Origin: RPQJ01 sp044226195
GTDB lineage: Bacteria; Pseudomonadota; Gammaproteobacteria; Steroidobacterales; Steroidobacteraceae
Length of the DNA stretch: 64,000 nucleotides
NCBI GenBank assembly: GCA_044226195.1
Contig: JBGAHO010000010.1
Span: 1-64,000 of the forward strand
Direction of reading: 5' to 3'
The notes below the pieces were generated by a model, which saw nothing but the letters and a program-made list of their open reading frames with translations, was not told the origin of the DNA and ran no database searches. Shown one piece after another: positions 41,898-52,353 of the stretch (positions within the stretch are counted from its first letter, which is position 1; every line of letters begins with the position of its first letter). The position numbers and the translations under genes are program-made.

Positions 41898-42644
41898 ATG
41901 GCAGGCGAACAGGCACTCCACGGACGCGTCGTCCTCATCACGGGCGGCGCCAAGCGACTCGGCGCAGCGACGGTGCGCGTGCTGCATGCCGCAGGTGCGT
42001 CGATCGTCGTGCACTACCACCAGTCGCGCGAGGCCGCCGAGCAGCTCGTGGCCGAGCTGAACGCGCAGCGCGCCGGCTCGGCGCAGGCCGTGGGCGCGAA
42101 CCTGCTCGACACGGATGCCCTGCCCGCCCTGGTGGCGGCCGCGCTCGAGCGCTACGGCCGGCTCGACGTCCTCGTGAACAACGCCTCGAGCTTCTACCCG
42201 ACGCCGGTCGGCGAGATCACCGCCGCACAGTTCGACGACCTGATCGGCACCAACCTGCGCGCCCCGCTCTTCCTCGCGCAGGCCGCGGCGCCGGCGCTGC
42301 GCGCGACCCAGGGACTCGTGATCAACATGGCGGACATCCACGGCCAGCGCCCGCTCAAGGACTACCCCGTATACAGCGCCGCGAAGGCGGCGCTCGTGAT
42401 GCTCACGCGCTCGCTCGCGCGCGAACTCGGCCCCGAAGTCCGCGTCAACGCGATCGCCCCGGGACCCGTGCTGTGGCCGGAACAGCCGCTCGACGACGCG
42501 CTCAAGGCCGAGATCGTCGGCAAGACCGCGCTCAAGCGCAGCGGCTCGCCGGACGACATCGCACGCACCGCGCTCTTCCTCGCCACCTCGGCGCCGTTCA
42601 TCACCGGCCAGGTGATCGCGGTCGACGGAGGCCGCAGCGCCTGA
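41898..42644 (+). CDS. folM: Pteridine reductase (FolM-like SDR)
   Basis: SDR of 248 residues that reduces dihydropteridines, e.g. dihydromonapterin or dihydrofolate. The Rossmann motif is TGGAKRLGAATVR; the GGAKR pattern (TGxxxRxG) distinguishes pteridine reductases from other SDRs. NNASSFYPTPVG and YSAAKAALVMLTRSLA (YxxxK) supply the active site. The adjacent folK and folB genes support a folate or pterin role. The exact product is inferred. Confidence 0.85.
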   Translation: MAGEQALHGRVVLITGGAKRLGAATVRVLHAAGASIVVHYHQSREAAEQLVAELNAQRAGSAQAVGANLLDTDALPALVAAALERYGRLDVLVNNASSFYPTPVGEITAAQFDDLIGTNLRAPLFLAQAAAPALRATQGLVINMADIHGQRPLKDYPVYSAAKAALVMLTRSLARELGPEVRVNAIAPGPVLWPEQPLDDALKAEIVGKTALKRSGSPDDIARTALFLATSAPFITGQVIAVDGGRSA

Positions 42645-42682
42645 GGGACGCGGCCGGCGCGCCATGCGTCGGGTGCCCATCG

Positions 42683-43186
42683 TCAGTTGCCCGACGGCCG
42701 CCAGTCGAGATCGACCGGCGTCATCGCGTGAGCGTCGCGGTCGAAGCGCTGCCACAGCTCACCCAGCGTCGCGCCGAGCGTCGGGTGCGGGAACGCCGGC
42801 GCGAGTTCGGCGGCCGGTCCGAGCATGTAGGGCCGGCGCACCAGGTCGGGTCGCGGCAGGCGCAGGCCGGGGCGATCGCAGACGAGATTGCCGTACAGCA
42901 GGATGTCGAGGTCCATCGCGCGCGGGGCCCACTTCGGCGCGTCGCGCTCGCGCCCGCAGGCCGCCTCCGCCGCATGCAGTTGCGCGATCACCGCGTCGAC
43001 GCCGAGGTCCGTGTCGAAGGCGATCACGAGATTGATGAAATCGTCGCCCTCGAAGCCCACGGCTGCGTTGCGGTAGGCCCGCGAGCAGCGCAGCGGATGG
43101 AAGTGCGCGTGCAGGACGTCGAGGGCCCGGCGCAGGTTCGCCACCGGCGCGACGTTGCTGCCGGCCGCGACGAAGACCGCGGTCAC
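42683..43186 (-). CDS. folK: 2-amino-4-hydroxy-6-hydroxymethyldihydropteridine pyrophosphokinase
   Basis: Folate pathway enzyme of 167 residues that transfers pyrophosphate from ATP to hydroxymethyl-dihydropterin. It begins VFVAAGSNVAPVANLRRAL, has the pterin-site region SRAYRNAAVGFEGDDFINLVI and the HPPK signature KWAPRAMDLDILLYG. The GTG start overlaps the folB stop by 4 nt (GTGA), so the two genes are translationally coupled. Confidence 0.95.
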   Translation of the reverse strand: MTAVFVAAGSNVAPVANLRRALDVLHAHFHPLRCSRAYRNAAVGFEGDDFINLVIAFDTDLGVDAVIAQLHAAEAACGRERDAPKWAPRAMDLDILLYGNLVCDRPGLRLPRPDLVRRPYMLGPAAELAPAFPHPTLGATLGELWQRFDRDAHAMTPVDLDWRPSGN

Positions 43187-43563
43187 CGCGATGCGCCGGT
43201 GTCGGCGAAATCCGCGCGGCGACGCTCGATGAGGATGCCGACGTCGCGCGAGCCGCGGATCGCGCCCTGCTTGTTCAGCCGCACGCGCACCCACGGCACG
43301 TCGAACTCGGTGACGATGATGCGGGCGATCTGCTCCGTCAGCGTCTCGACCAGCTGGAACTCGGACTCGCTGACGAAGCCGAGCACGCGCTTCGACACCT
43401 TCTTGTAGTCGAGCGTGTCGTCGATGTGGTCGCTCGCCGCCGCCTTGCGGATGTCCGCGCCCATCTCGAGGTCGATGACGACCTTCTGGCGGACCTTACG
43501 CTCCCAGTCCCAGATGCCGATGATGCATTCGGTCGTGAGACCGGTGAGGAAGATGATGTCCAT
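43183..43563 (-). CDS. folB: Dihydroneopterin aldolase
   Basis: Enzyme of 126 residues that cleaves dihydroneopterin to 6-hydroxymethyl-dihydropterin, the FolK substrate. It starts MDIIFLTGLTTECIIGIWDWERKVRQKVVIDLEM, with catalytic Glu and the later LVETLTEQIARII typical of FolB. It is directly upstream of folK in a folBK pair, 21 nt downstream of tsaD on the same strand. Confidence 0.95.
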   Translation of the reverse strand: MDIIFLTGLTTECIIGIWDWERKVRQKVVIDLEMGADIRKAAASDHIDDTLDYKKVSKRVLGFVSESEFQLVETLTEQIARIIVTEFDVPWVRVRLNKQGAIRGSRDVGILIERRRADFADTGASR

Positions 43564-43584
43564 GCGGGGTGCAGCGGTGCCAGG

Positions 43585-44613
43585 TCAGTTGGGGGATGCG
43601 GCCGGCGGCGTGAGTTCCGGCATCGGCCAGCGCGCGCGGACCCGGATGCCGAGGTCGTCGGCTTGCCCGGCCGCGAGTCGCAGGTGCCCGAGCAGCGCGA
43701 TCATCGCGGCGTTGTCCGTGCAGAACTCCGCGCGAGGGTAAACGACTCGCACCCCGTCGCGCTCGCCCATCGCCAGCATGCGGGCGCGCAGGCGCCGGTT
43801 GGCCCCCACGCCCCCGGCGATCACGAGGGTGCCGGCCCCCGTCTGCTCCAGGGCCCGCCGGCACTTGATCACCAGCGTGTCGACCACCGCTTCCTCGAAG
43901 CCGCGCGCGGCATCCGCACGGGCCTGCGCGTCGAGCTCGCCGTGGTCGCGCAGGGCAACGACCACCGCCGTCTTCAGGCCGCTGAAGCTGAAATCGAGGC
44001 CGGGGCGCTCGGTGAGCGGGCGCGGGAAGCGGAAGACCTCCGGCCGCCCCTGCTCGGCGAGGGCCGCCAGTTGCGGCCCGCCCGGGTAGCCGAGGCCGAG
44101 CAGCTTGGCGGTCTTGTCGAAGGCCTCGCCCGCCGCGTCGTCGAGCGAGCTGCCGAGGATCTCGTACTGGCCGACGCCGTGGACGTGCGCAAGCAGGGTG
44201 TGGCCGCCCGACACCAGCAGGGCGACGAACGGGAACGCGGGGGGATCGGCCTCGAGCAGCGGGGCCAACAGGTGGCCTTCCATGTGGTGCACCCCGACGG
44301 CCGGCACGCCCCAGGCATAGGCCAGCGAGCGGGCCACCGAGGCCCCGACCAGCAGCGCCCCGACGAGGCCCGGCCCCGCCGTGTAGGCGACGCCGTCGAC
44401 CGGTCGCCCGCCGGCCGTCTCGCCCAGCAATTTCTTCAACAGCGGCGGGAGCTTACGCAGGTGATCGCGGGACGCGAGCTCGGGCACGACGCCGCCGTAG
44501 GCCGCGTGCAGCGCGACCTGGCTGTGCAGTTCGTGGCCGAGGAGACCGCGTTCCCCGTCGTACAGGGCGACCGCCGTCTCGTCGCAGGAGGATTCGATGC
44601 CGAGTACCCGCAT
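43585..44613 (-). CDS. tsaD: tRNA N6-threonylcarbamoyladenosine transferase TsaD
   Basis: Catalytic subunit of t6A37 synthesis on ANN-decoding tRNAs; 342 residues, usual length. It starts MRVLGIESSCDETAVALYD, has the metal motif HHMEGHLLAP, LLVSGGHTLL and GGVGANRRLR. The ATG at 44613 is the family start; an upstream in-frame start would run into the rpsU promoter region. It is divergent from rpsU, a classical arrangement. Confidence 0.95.
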   Translation of the reverse strand: MRVLGIESSCDETAVALYDGERGLLGHELHSQVALHAAYGGVVPELASRDHLRKLPPLLKKLLGETAGGRPVDGVAYTAGPGLVGALLVGASVARSLAYAWGVPAVGVHHMEGHLLAPLLEADPPAFPFVALLVSGGHTLLAHVHGVGQYEILGSSLDDAAGEAFDKTAKLLGLGYPGGPQLAALAEQGRPEVFRFPRPLTERPGLDFSFSGLKTAVVVALRDHGELDAQARADAARGFEEAVVDTLVIKCRRALEQTGAGTLVIAGGVGANRRLRARMLAMGERDGVRVVYPRAEFCTDNAAMIALLGHLRLAAGQADDLGIRVRARWPMPELTPPAASPN

Positions 44614-44616
44614 TCT

Positions 44617-44645
44617 TTGCTTTTCCCGACCCAGCTCTCTAGAAT
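44617..44645 (+). promoter_or_regulatory. Sigma-70 promoter of the rpsU-dnaG-rpoD operon
   Basis: TTGCTT (44617-44622) and TAGAAT (44640-44645) are separated by 17 nt, a near-consensus pair about 75 nt before the rpsU ATG. Confidence 0.7.
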
Positions 44646-44720
44646 TCGCGGTCCATTTCTCGGGTCTCGGTCGCCACGGACCGCGTCCCGGGTTTCGCCC
44701 TGACATTCGCCGAGGTTTCG

Positions 44721-44942
44721 ATGCCGAGCGTCCGCATTCGTGAGAACGAGTATTTCGATGCCGCCCTGCGCCGCTTCAAGCGTGCCTGCGAAAAGGCGGG
44801 CGTGCTCACCGAGCTGCGCCGCCGCGAATTCTATGAGAAGCCGACGCAGGAGCGTAAGCGCAAGAAGGCCGCCGCGGTGAAGCGGCACCAGAAGCGCAAC
44901 ACGCGCGACTTCTCGGCCGCCCCCCGCGCCCGCAGCTTCTGA
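44721..44942 (+). CDS. rpsU: 30S ribosomal protein S21
   Basis: Basic 73-residue protein beginning MPSVRIRENEYFDAALRRFKRACEKAG and continuing with REFYEKPTQERKRKKAAAVKR, the invariant S21 sequence. First gene of the macromolecular-synthesis operon, with GAGG 5-6 nt before the ATG. The C-terminal tail (FSAAPRARSF) is slightly extended. Confidence 0.97.
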   Translation: MPSVRIRENEYFDAALRRFKRACEKAGVLTELRRREFYEKPTQERKRKKAAAVKRHQKRNTRDFSAAPRARSF

Positions 44943-44956
44943 GCCGGGCCGTCCCC

Positions 44957-45406
44957 GTGACGACGCTCAAGGAGCGCATCACCGAGGACATGAAGGCCGC
45001 CATGCGGGCCTCCGAGAAGGAGCGCCTGTCGACCATCCGCATGGTGCAGGCCGCGATCAAGCAGCGTGAAGTCGACGAGCGCATCACGCTCGACGACGCC
45101 CAGGTGATCGCGGTGCTCGAGAAGATGGTCAAGCAGCGCAAGGAATCCATCGTCCAGTTCGAACAGGGCGGTCGCGCGGATCTCGCCGACAAGGAAAAGG
45201 CCGAGATCGTCCTGCTGCAGGCGTACCTGCCCGCGCAACTCTCCGACGCAGAGGTCGACGCGCTCATCCGCGACGCCATCGCCGCGACCGGCGCCGCATC
45301 CGTGAAGGACATGGGCAAGGTCATGGGCGCGGTGAAGGCGAAAGCCGCCGGCCGCGCCGACATGGGTGCCGTCAGCGCCCGCATCAAGGCCGCCCTCGGC
45401 GGCTGA
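44957..45406 (+). CDS. yqeY: GatB/YqeY domain protein
   Basis: Protein of 149 residues with the YqeY fold (TTLKERITEDMKAAMRASEKERLSTIRMVQAAIKQ, IEQFEQGGR-like segment, YLPAQLSDAEVD, GKVMGAVKAKAAGRADMGAVS). It resembles the tRNA-binding tail of the amidotransferase subunit GatB; its own role is not established. The GTG start is 14 nt after rpsU. Its position between rpsU and dnaG is common in Betaproteobacteria and some Gammaproteobacteria. Confidence 0.92.
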   Translation: MTTLKERITEDMKAAMRASEKERLSTIRMVQAAIKQREVDERITLDDAQVIAVLEKMVKQRKESIVQFEQGGRADLADKEKAEIVLLQAYLPAQLSDAEVDALIRDAIAATGAASVKDMGKVMGAVKAKAAGRADMGAVSARIKAALGG

Positions 45407-45423
45407 CGCGCCGGTCCGCCCCA

Positions 45424-47259
45424 GTGGCCGGCCGCATCCCGCAGCACTTCATCGACGAGCTGATCGCGCGCACCGACATCGTCGAGGTGATCGGCAGTCG
45501 CGTGCAGCTGAAGCGCGGCGGCAAGGAATACAAGGCCTGCTGCCCGTTCCACGACGAGAAGTCCCCGTCGTTCACCGTGAGCCCCGACAAGCAGTTCTAC
45601 CACTGCTTCGGCTGCGGAGCGCACGGCACGGTGCTCGGCTTCGTGATGGAGTACGACCACCTCGGCTTCATCGAGGCCGTCGAGGAGCTCGCGGCGCGCG
45701 CCGGCATGGAAGTACCGCGGGAAGGCGGCAGCGCCGCGCCCGAGCATCCGCACGACGAGCTGTACCTCGCGCTCGAGCGCGCGTCGCTGTACTTCCGCCA
45801 GTCGCTGAGCGGCGAGGCGCGCGCCAAGGACTACCTGCAGCGCCGCGGGCTCACCGCGGAGATCATCCAGCGCTTCGGCATCGGCTATGCACCCGCCCGC
45901 TGGGACGCCCTGCTCGACCGCTACGGCACCACGGACGACGAGCGCCAGGTGCTGCAGCGCGCCGGACTGATCATCGAGCGCAATCGCGAGAACGCGCGGC
46001 CCGGCGAGGAGCCCGGCTACTACGACCGCTTCCGCGACCGCGTGATGTTCCCCATCCGCGACACGCGCGGCCGCACGATCGCGTTCGGGGGCCGCGTGCT
46101 CGACCAGGGTGAGCCCAAGTACCTGAACTCGCCGGAGACGGAACTGTTCCACAAGGGCCGCGAACTCTACGGCCTGTACGAAGCGCGACAGGCGACACGA
46201 AGCCTGCAGCGCCTGATGGTGGTCGAGGGCTACATGGACGTCGTGAGCCTGCACCAGGCCGGCGTGACGTACGCCGTCGCAACGCTTGGCACCGCCACCA
46301 CGCCCGAACACCTGCAGCGCATCTTCCGCCTCGTCGGCGAAGTCGTGTTCTGCTTCGACGGGGACCGGGCGGGCCGCGCCGCCGCGTGGCGCGCGCTGGA
46401 GAACGCCGTCGGCGAAGTGAAGCAGGGCCGACAGGTGCGTTTCCTGTTCCTGCCGGACGGCCACGATCCGGACACGCTCGTGCAGGAGGAAGGACGCGAA
46501 GCCTTCGAGGCACGCCTCGCGTCGGCGCTGCCCCTCGCCGACTACTTCATCCGCGAGCTCGCCTCGCGCGTGGACATGGCGAGCGTCGACGGCCGCGCCC
46601 GCCTCGTGGAGCTCGCGCGCCCGCTCGTGCGGCGCATTCCGTCGGACGTGTATCGCGAGCTGCTGGTGACGCAACTGGCCGAGGCCGTGCGCATGGCGCC
46701 GGGCCGGCTCGCCGAACTGATCGGGGCCGACGACGGCCCGCCGTTGGGCCGCGCCGACGTGCGCGGCAGCGGTCCCGCCCCCGCCCGACGTATCGAGCCC
46801 GCGGGTCCGGTGGTCGGCCGCGGCAACCTCGTGCGCCAGGCCGTCACGCTGGTGGTGCATTTCCCGGGCGCGGCCGCGGGCGTGACGCGCGACGAGATCG
46901 AGCAGGTCGGCGCGATCGAGCGTCCCGGCGCAGCCCTGCTGGCGGAGTTGCTGATGCAGGTGCGGGAAGATCCGCCGGCCAGCACCGCCGCACTGCTGGA
47001 ACGCTGGCGTGAACGACCCGAAGCCGGCTCGCTCGCGCGGCTGGCCGGCGCACAGGTGCTGGTGGCCGACGTGGCGCAGGCCACGGCGGAACTGTGCTCG
47101 GCCGTCACCCGTCTCATCCACGAGGAGTCGCCGGCCCGCCGGGTCGACGAACTGCTGACCAAGGCGCGCGACGACGCCCTGACGGACCAGGAAAAGCTTG
47201 AACTTCAAGGACTTCTGCGCGCCAAGGCGCAGTCCGGCCGGGGTGGCCCGGCGACCTAA
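45424..47259 (+). CDS. dnaG: DNA primase
   Basis: Makes RNA primers for replication; 611 residues. The N-terminal zinc ribbon (CCPFHDEKSPSF...FYHCFGCGAHG) is followed by the TOPRIM catalytic core (LMVVEGYMDVVSLHQ, then FCFDGDRAGR acidic residues) and a C-terminal helicase-binding domain (470-600). The start is the GTG 17 nt after yqeY, giving MAGRIPQHFIDELIARTDIV. Confidence 0.96.
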   Translation: MAGRIPQHFIDELIARTDIVEVIGSRVQLKRGGKEYKACCPFHDEKSPSFTVSPDKQFYHCFGCGAHGTVLGFVMEYDHLGFIEAVEELAARAGMEVPREGGSAAPEHPHDELYLALERASLYFRQSLSGEARAKDYLQRRGLTAEIIQRFGIGYAPARWDALLDRYGTTDDERQVLQRAGLIIERNRENARPGEEPGYYDRFRDRVMFPIRDTRGRTIAFGGRVLDQGEPKYLNSPETELFHKGRELYGLYEARQATRSLQRLMVVEGYMDVVSLHQAGVTYAVATLGTATTPEHLQRIFRLVGEVVFCFDGDRAGRAAAWRALENAVGEVKQGRQVRFLFLPDGHDPDTLVQEEGREAFEARLASALPLADYFIRELASRVDMASVDGRARLVELARPLVRRIPSDVYRELLVTQLAEAVRMAPGRLAELIGADDGPPLGRADVRGSGPAPARRIEPAGPVVGRGNLVRQAVTLVVHFPGAAAGVTRDEIEQVGAIERPGAALLAELLMQVREDPPASTAALLERWRERPEAGSLARLAGAQVLVADVAQATAELCSAVTRLIHEESPARRVDELLTKARDDALTDQEKLELQGLLRAKAQSGRGGPAT

Positions 47260-47287
47260 ATCCGGCGCCGGGCGGCCGGCGATCTGG

Positions 47288-47295
47288 TATATAAT
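47288..47295 (+). promoter_or_regulatory. Possible internal promoter before rpoD
   Basis: TATATAAT with TGG directly before it gives an extended -10 (TGG-TATATA) in the 75-nt dnaG-rpoD gap. There is no -35. An internal rpoD promoter is a known feature of this operon. Confidence 0.4.
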
Positions 47296-47334
47296 TCCGC
47301 TCTTTTTTACACCCTTCCCCTGAGGCGCCCCATC

Positions 47335-49602
<2,268 letters not shown>

Positions 49603-49616
49603 GGCACCCGAAACGA

Positions 49617-49649
49617 GGGGCCGTCCCGCGCGGGCCGGCCCCTTTTTTT
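49617..49649 (+). terminator. Terminator of the rpsU-yqeY-dnaG-rpoD operon
   Basis: The outer arms GGGGCCG and CGGCCCC enclose an inner CCCG/CGGG stem, and TTTTTTT follows at 49643-49649, 14 nt after the rpoD stop. Confidence 0.9.
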
Positions 49650-49657
49650 GCCTCGCG

Positions 49658-49677
49658 ATGTCAAAGATGTTTGACAT
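49658..49677. promoter_or_regulatory. Operator 1 of the membrane protein/Xre pair
   Basis: Perfect 8-bp arms ATGTCAAA and TTTGACAT around the spacer GATG. The same spacer and AAA/TTT flanks recur in operator 2, 33 bp downstream centre to centre (three helical turns), just before a gene pair that encodes a small Xre-type regulator. Confidence 0.65.
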
Positions 49678-49692
49678 CCGGGCGAGGTGCAT

Positions 49693-49708
49693 GTAAAAGA
49701 TGTTTTAC
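49693..49708. promoter_or_regulatory. Operator 2 of the membrane protein/Xre pair
   Basis: The arms GTAAAA and TTTTAC flank the same GATG spacer. It lies 20 nt before the ATG, so a bound protein would block transcription or initiation. Autoregulation by the encoded HTH protein is the simplest reading. Confidence 0.65.
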
Positions 49709-49728
49709 CTTTCATCCGGAGACGAGCG

Positions 49729-50181
49729 ATGTCGCTGCACGAGAAGAATGCCTGGTGGGGACTGGTGTCCGGCGTGCTGATCTGGCTGTGGCTGGCGATG
49801 CGCTTCACCGACGGCGGCCACATCGTCGAGGTCTCGCCGGGCCATGCGGTCGAGACGTACGTCGGCATGATCGTGCTGTGGATCATCGCGGCCGTCATCC
49901 CGTCCGTGCTGGCGGCACGCGACCCGGCCGCGCAGCCCAAGGACGAGCGCGACCGGGCGATCGACGCGCTCGGGGACCGCTGGGAGGGCGTGATCGTGGT
50001 GATCGCGGTGAACGTGCTGGTCGTGCACGCGCTGGCGGACGACTACTACGTCGATCGCGTGCCGAGCGTGCCCCGCCTCGACCTCGGTTCCACCTCGACG
50101 CTGGTCTTCGTGCTCCTGACCGTGCTGTTCCTAGCCGACGCGGTCAAGCAGTCCTTCGTCGTCTGGCAGTACCGTCGATGA
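49729..50181 (+). CDS. Four-helix membrane protein paired with an Xre regulator
   Basis: Inner-membrane protein of 150 residues with four predicted helices (WWGLVSGVLIWLWLAM, YVGMIVLWIIAAVIPSVLA, WEGVIVVIAVNVLVVHAL, TLVFVLLTVLFLADAV) and a charged cytosolic loop after helix 2 (DPAAQPKDERDRAIDALGDR). The ERD-rich loop resembles DUF2178-like proteins that travel with a small HTH gene. AGA/GGAGA precedes the ATG by about 8 nt. It overlaps the regulator gene (ATGA). The function is unknown. Confidence 0.7.
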   Translation: MSLHEKNAWWGLVSGVLIWLWLAMRFTDGGHIVEVSPGHAVETYVGMIVLWIIAAVIPSVLAARDPAAQPKDERDRAIDALGDRWEGVIVVIAVNVLVVHALADDYYVDRVPSVPRLDLGSTSTLVFVLLTVLFLADAVKQSFVVWQYRR

Positions 50182-50396
50182 CGCCGGGCCGGGGCCGTGT
50201 CAGCAACCAGGTCCGCAAGCTGCGCGAGGTGGCGGCGATGACCCAGGCCGAACTCGGCGAGCGCGTGGGCGCGACCCGGCAGACCATCATCGCCATCGAG
50301 GCCGAGAAATACGCGCCGTCGCTCGAACTGGCCTTCCGCCTCGCGCGCGTCTTCGCGCGTCCGCTGGACGAGGTGTTCCGCTTCCACGAGGAGTGA
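50178..50396 (+). CDS. Xre/Cro-type HTH transcriptional regulator (72 aa)
   Basis: Single HTH domain of 72 residues: VRKLREVAAMTQAELGERVGATRQTIIAIEAEKYAPSLELAFRLARVFARPLDEVFRF. The TRQTIIAIE recognition helix and DEVF end are those of the YozG/Xre-like family. It is translationally coupled to the preceding membrane protein. It probably represses the pair through the two matched dyads upstream. Confidence 0.88.
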   Translation: MTPGRGRVSNQVRKLREVAAMTQAELGERVGATRQTIIAIEAEKYAPSLELAFRLARVFARPLDEVFRFHEE

Positions 50397-50466
50397 CCGG
50401 CGGCCCGGCGCGCCGGGATTCCCACGACTTGACGCTGCGCCCGGCCGTCTGGAACCTACCGCGGCC

Positions 50467-51527
50467 ATGATCGTCTCCACCACGCTCACCGGCAGCAATG
50501 CCGACATCATCGGCGACGCGCTCGCCTCCATCGCCCCGCAGGTCGATCGCTGCATCGTGATCGACACGGGTGCGCGCGACGACACGCTCGAGGTGGCGCG
50601 CCGCGTCGCGGGCGACAAGCTGTTCGTGCGCGAATTCCCCTGGCGCAACGATTTCGCGGCCGCCCGCAACTTCGCGCTGCAGGCCGCGACCCAGCTCGGC
50701 GCGCGCTGGGCGGTCACGGTCGACACCGACGAGCGCATGCACTTCGCCGACGGCGTGTCGCTGAAGCAGGAACTGCTCAAGTGCAAGGCGAAGGTCGTGC
50801 TGATCACGGCGGCCGACGGCTCGTACGCCAAGGAGCGCATCTTCCGGCTGCCGACCCGGCTGGCGTGGAAGGGCCCGACGCACGAGGCCGTCGACGGCAA
50901 GCGCGAGGGCGAAGACGCGACGCTCGCGGGCATCCACTTCAGCGAGCTGGCGAAGGAGCCCGCGGCCCTCAAGGCCAAGTTCGAGCGTGACGTCGCCATC
51001 CTGCGCGCACATCGCCGCGCACCCGAAGGACGCCCGCTGGCACTACTACCTCGGCAGCTCGCTCGCCGACCTCGAGCGTCTCGACGAGGCGGTCGACGCG
51101 TTCCGGCAATGCGCGGCGCTCAAGGGCTGGGACGAGGAAGGCGCGTGGGCGTGCTATCGCGAGGGCTGGTGCCACTACCAGCGCCAGCGCTGGACGGACG
51201 CGATCGAAGCGTGCGCCCGCGGCCTCGCCATCCGCCCCGCCACCGCCGAGCTCGCCTGGCTGGCGGGACAGTCGGCACTGCAGGCACGCCGCTACCCCGA
51301 CGCGATCGCGTGGGCGAACATGGCCGCGGTGAACGGGCTGTACGAGGGCGCCGGTGCGAACTTCCGGCGCATCGGCTTCCGGTATCCCGTGGCGCTGTAC
51401 GAGGGCCCGTACGAGGTGCTGCAGTCCGCGTACGAAGCACTCGGTGACAAGCCCGCTGCGGCGGCCAGCGGAGAGCTGTGGCCGGGGCGAGTACGCGGCT
51501 CGAGGTCGCCTGCCGTCGAAGGGCTAG
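50467..51527 (+). pseudogene. Glycosyltransferase family 2 with TPR-like C-terminus, frameshifted
   Basis: Frame 1 (50467 to about 51003) encodes a GT-A domain (ALASIAPQVDRCIVIDTGARDDTLEVA, FPWRNDFAAARNFAL, VTVDTDERM). The continuation is in another frame: HIAAHPKDARWHYYLGSSLADLERLDEAVDAFRQC, TPR-like. The break is in a GCGCGC run at 51003-51009, consistent with loss of one GC dinucleotide. A second shift near 51465-51480 is needed to reach EYAARGRLPSKG and the TAG at 51525. Sequencing or assembly error, real decay and slippage are all possible. The intact protein would be about 350 residues, cytosolic. Confidence 0.7.
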
Positions 51528-52204
51528 CCGCCCGAGAGGAAGGGCCGGGCGTCGTCACCGATCGTGCCGACCCCGGCGGCCCGCGCGTAGTCCGCCTCGG
51601 CGTCCGCGAGGCTCGACGCGCAGAAGCCGAGGTCGCGCAGGATCCCGTCGCTCAACCGGTACACCCAGGCGTGCACGGTGAGCGCACGGCCGGCCTCCCA
51701 CGCCTGCTGCACGATGGTCGTGCGACACACTCGACGGGCCTGCACCAGCACGTTCAGCTCGCAGAGCCGGTCCATGCGCGACTCGTCGTCGGGCAGTTTC
51801 AGCAGCGGCTCGCGATACAGGTGCGCGACGTCCTTGATCGGCTGCAGCCAGTTGTCGACGAGGCCGAGCGCACGCTGCTGCCACACCGCCGCCACACCGC
51901 CGCACCCGTAGTGCCCACAGACGATCACGTGCTCGACGCCGAGGAACTCGATGGCGTACTGCAGCACCGACAGGCAGCTGAAGTCGTTGTGCAGCACGAG
52001 GTTCGCGACGTTGCGATGCACGAACAACTCGCCCGGCGCGAGGCCGACGATCTCGTTGGCCGGCACGCGGCTGTCGGAGCAGCCGATCCACAGGTAGCGC
52101 GGCGCCTGCTGGGCCGCGAGCCCCGCGAAGAAGCCGGGCGAACGCTGTTCCATGCCGCCGGCCCAGCGGCGATTGTTGGCGAACAGTTCGGGCAGCTTGT
52201 TCAT
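51524..52204 (-). CDS. can: Beta-class carbonic anhydrase
   Basis: Interconverts CO2 and bicarbonate; 226 residues. The zinc ligands are in CSDSR (near 43-47), and HYGCGG supplies His and Cys. PGELFVHRNVANLV and the C-terminal AWVYRLSDGIL.DLG are typical of the E. coli Can type. The stop codon shares CTAG with the presumed stop of the opposing glycosyltransferase. Intact, although both flanking genes are frameshifted. Confidence 0.93.
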   Translation of the reverse strand: MNKLPELFANNRRWAGGMEQRSPGFFAGLAAQQAPRYLWIGCSDSRVPANEIVGLAPGELFVHRNVANLVLHNDFSCLSVLQYAIEFLGVEHVIVCGHYGCGGVAAVWQQRALGLVDNWLQPIKDVAHLYREPLLKLPDDESRMDRLCELNVLVQARRVCRTTIVQQAWEAGRALTVHAWVYRLSDGILRDLGFCASSLADAEADYARAAGVGTIGDDARPFLSGG

Positions 52205-52353
52205 GCAGGCGGGACCCTCGGAGGTCGGCGGCACAGTGTAGGGTAATCCCGCCGGAGGCTGAACCCGACCGGTGCGACGCGCCGCCGGCCGGACGTGTCC
52301 GGGCGACGAGGCCACGGTATGCTCGCGCACCGCCCTCGCCTCCTGGAGCCCGC

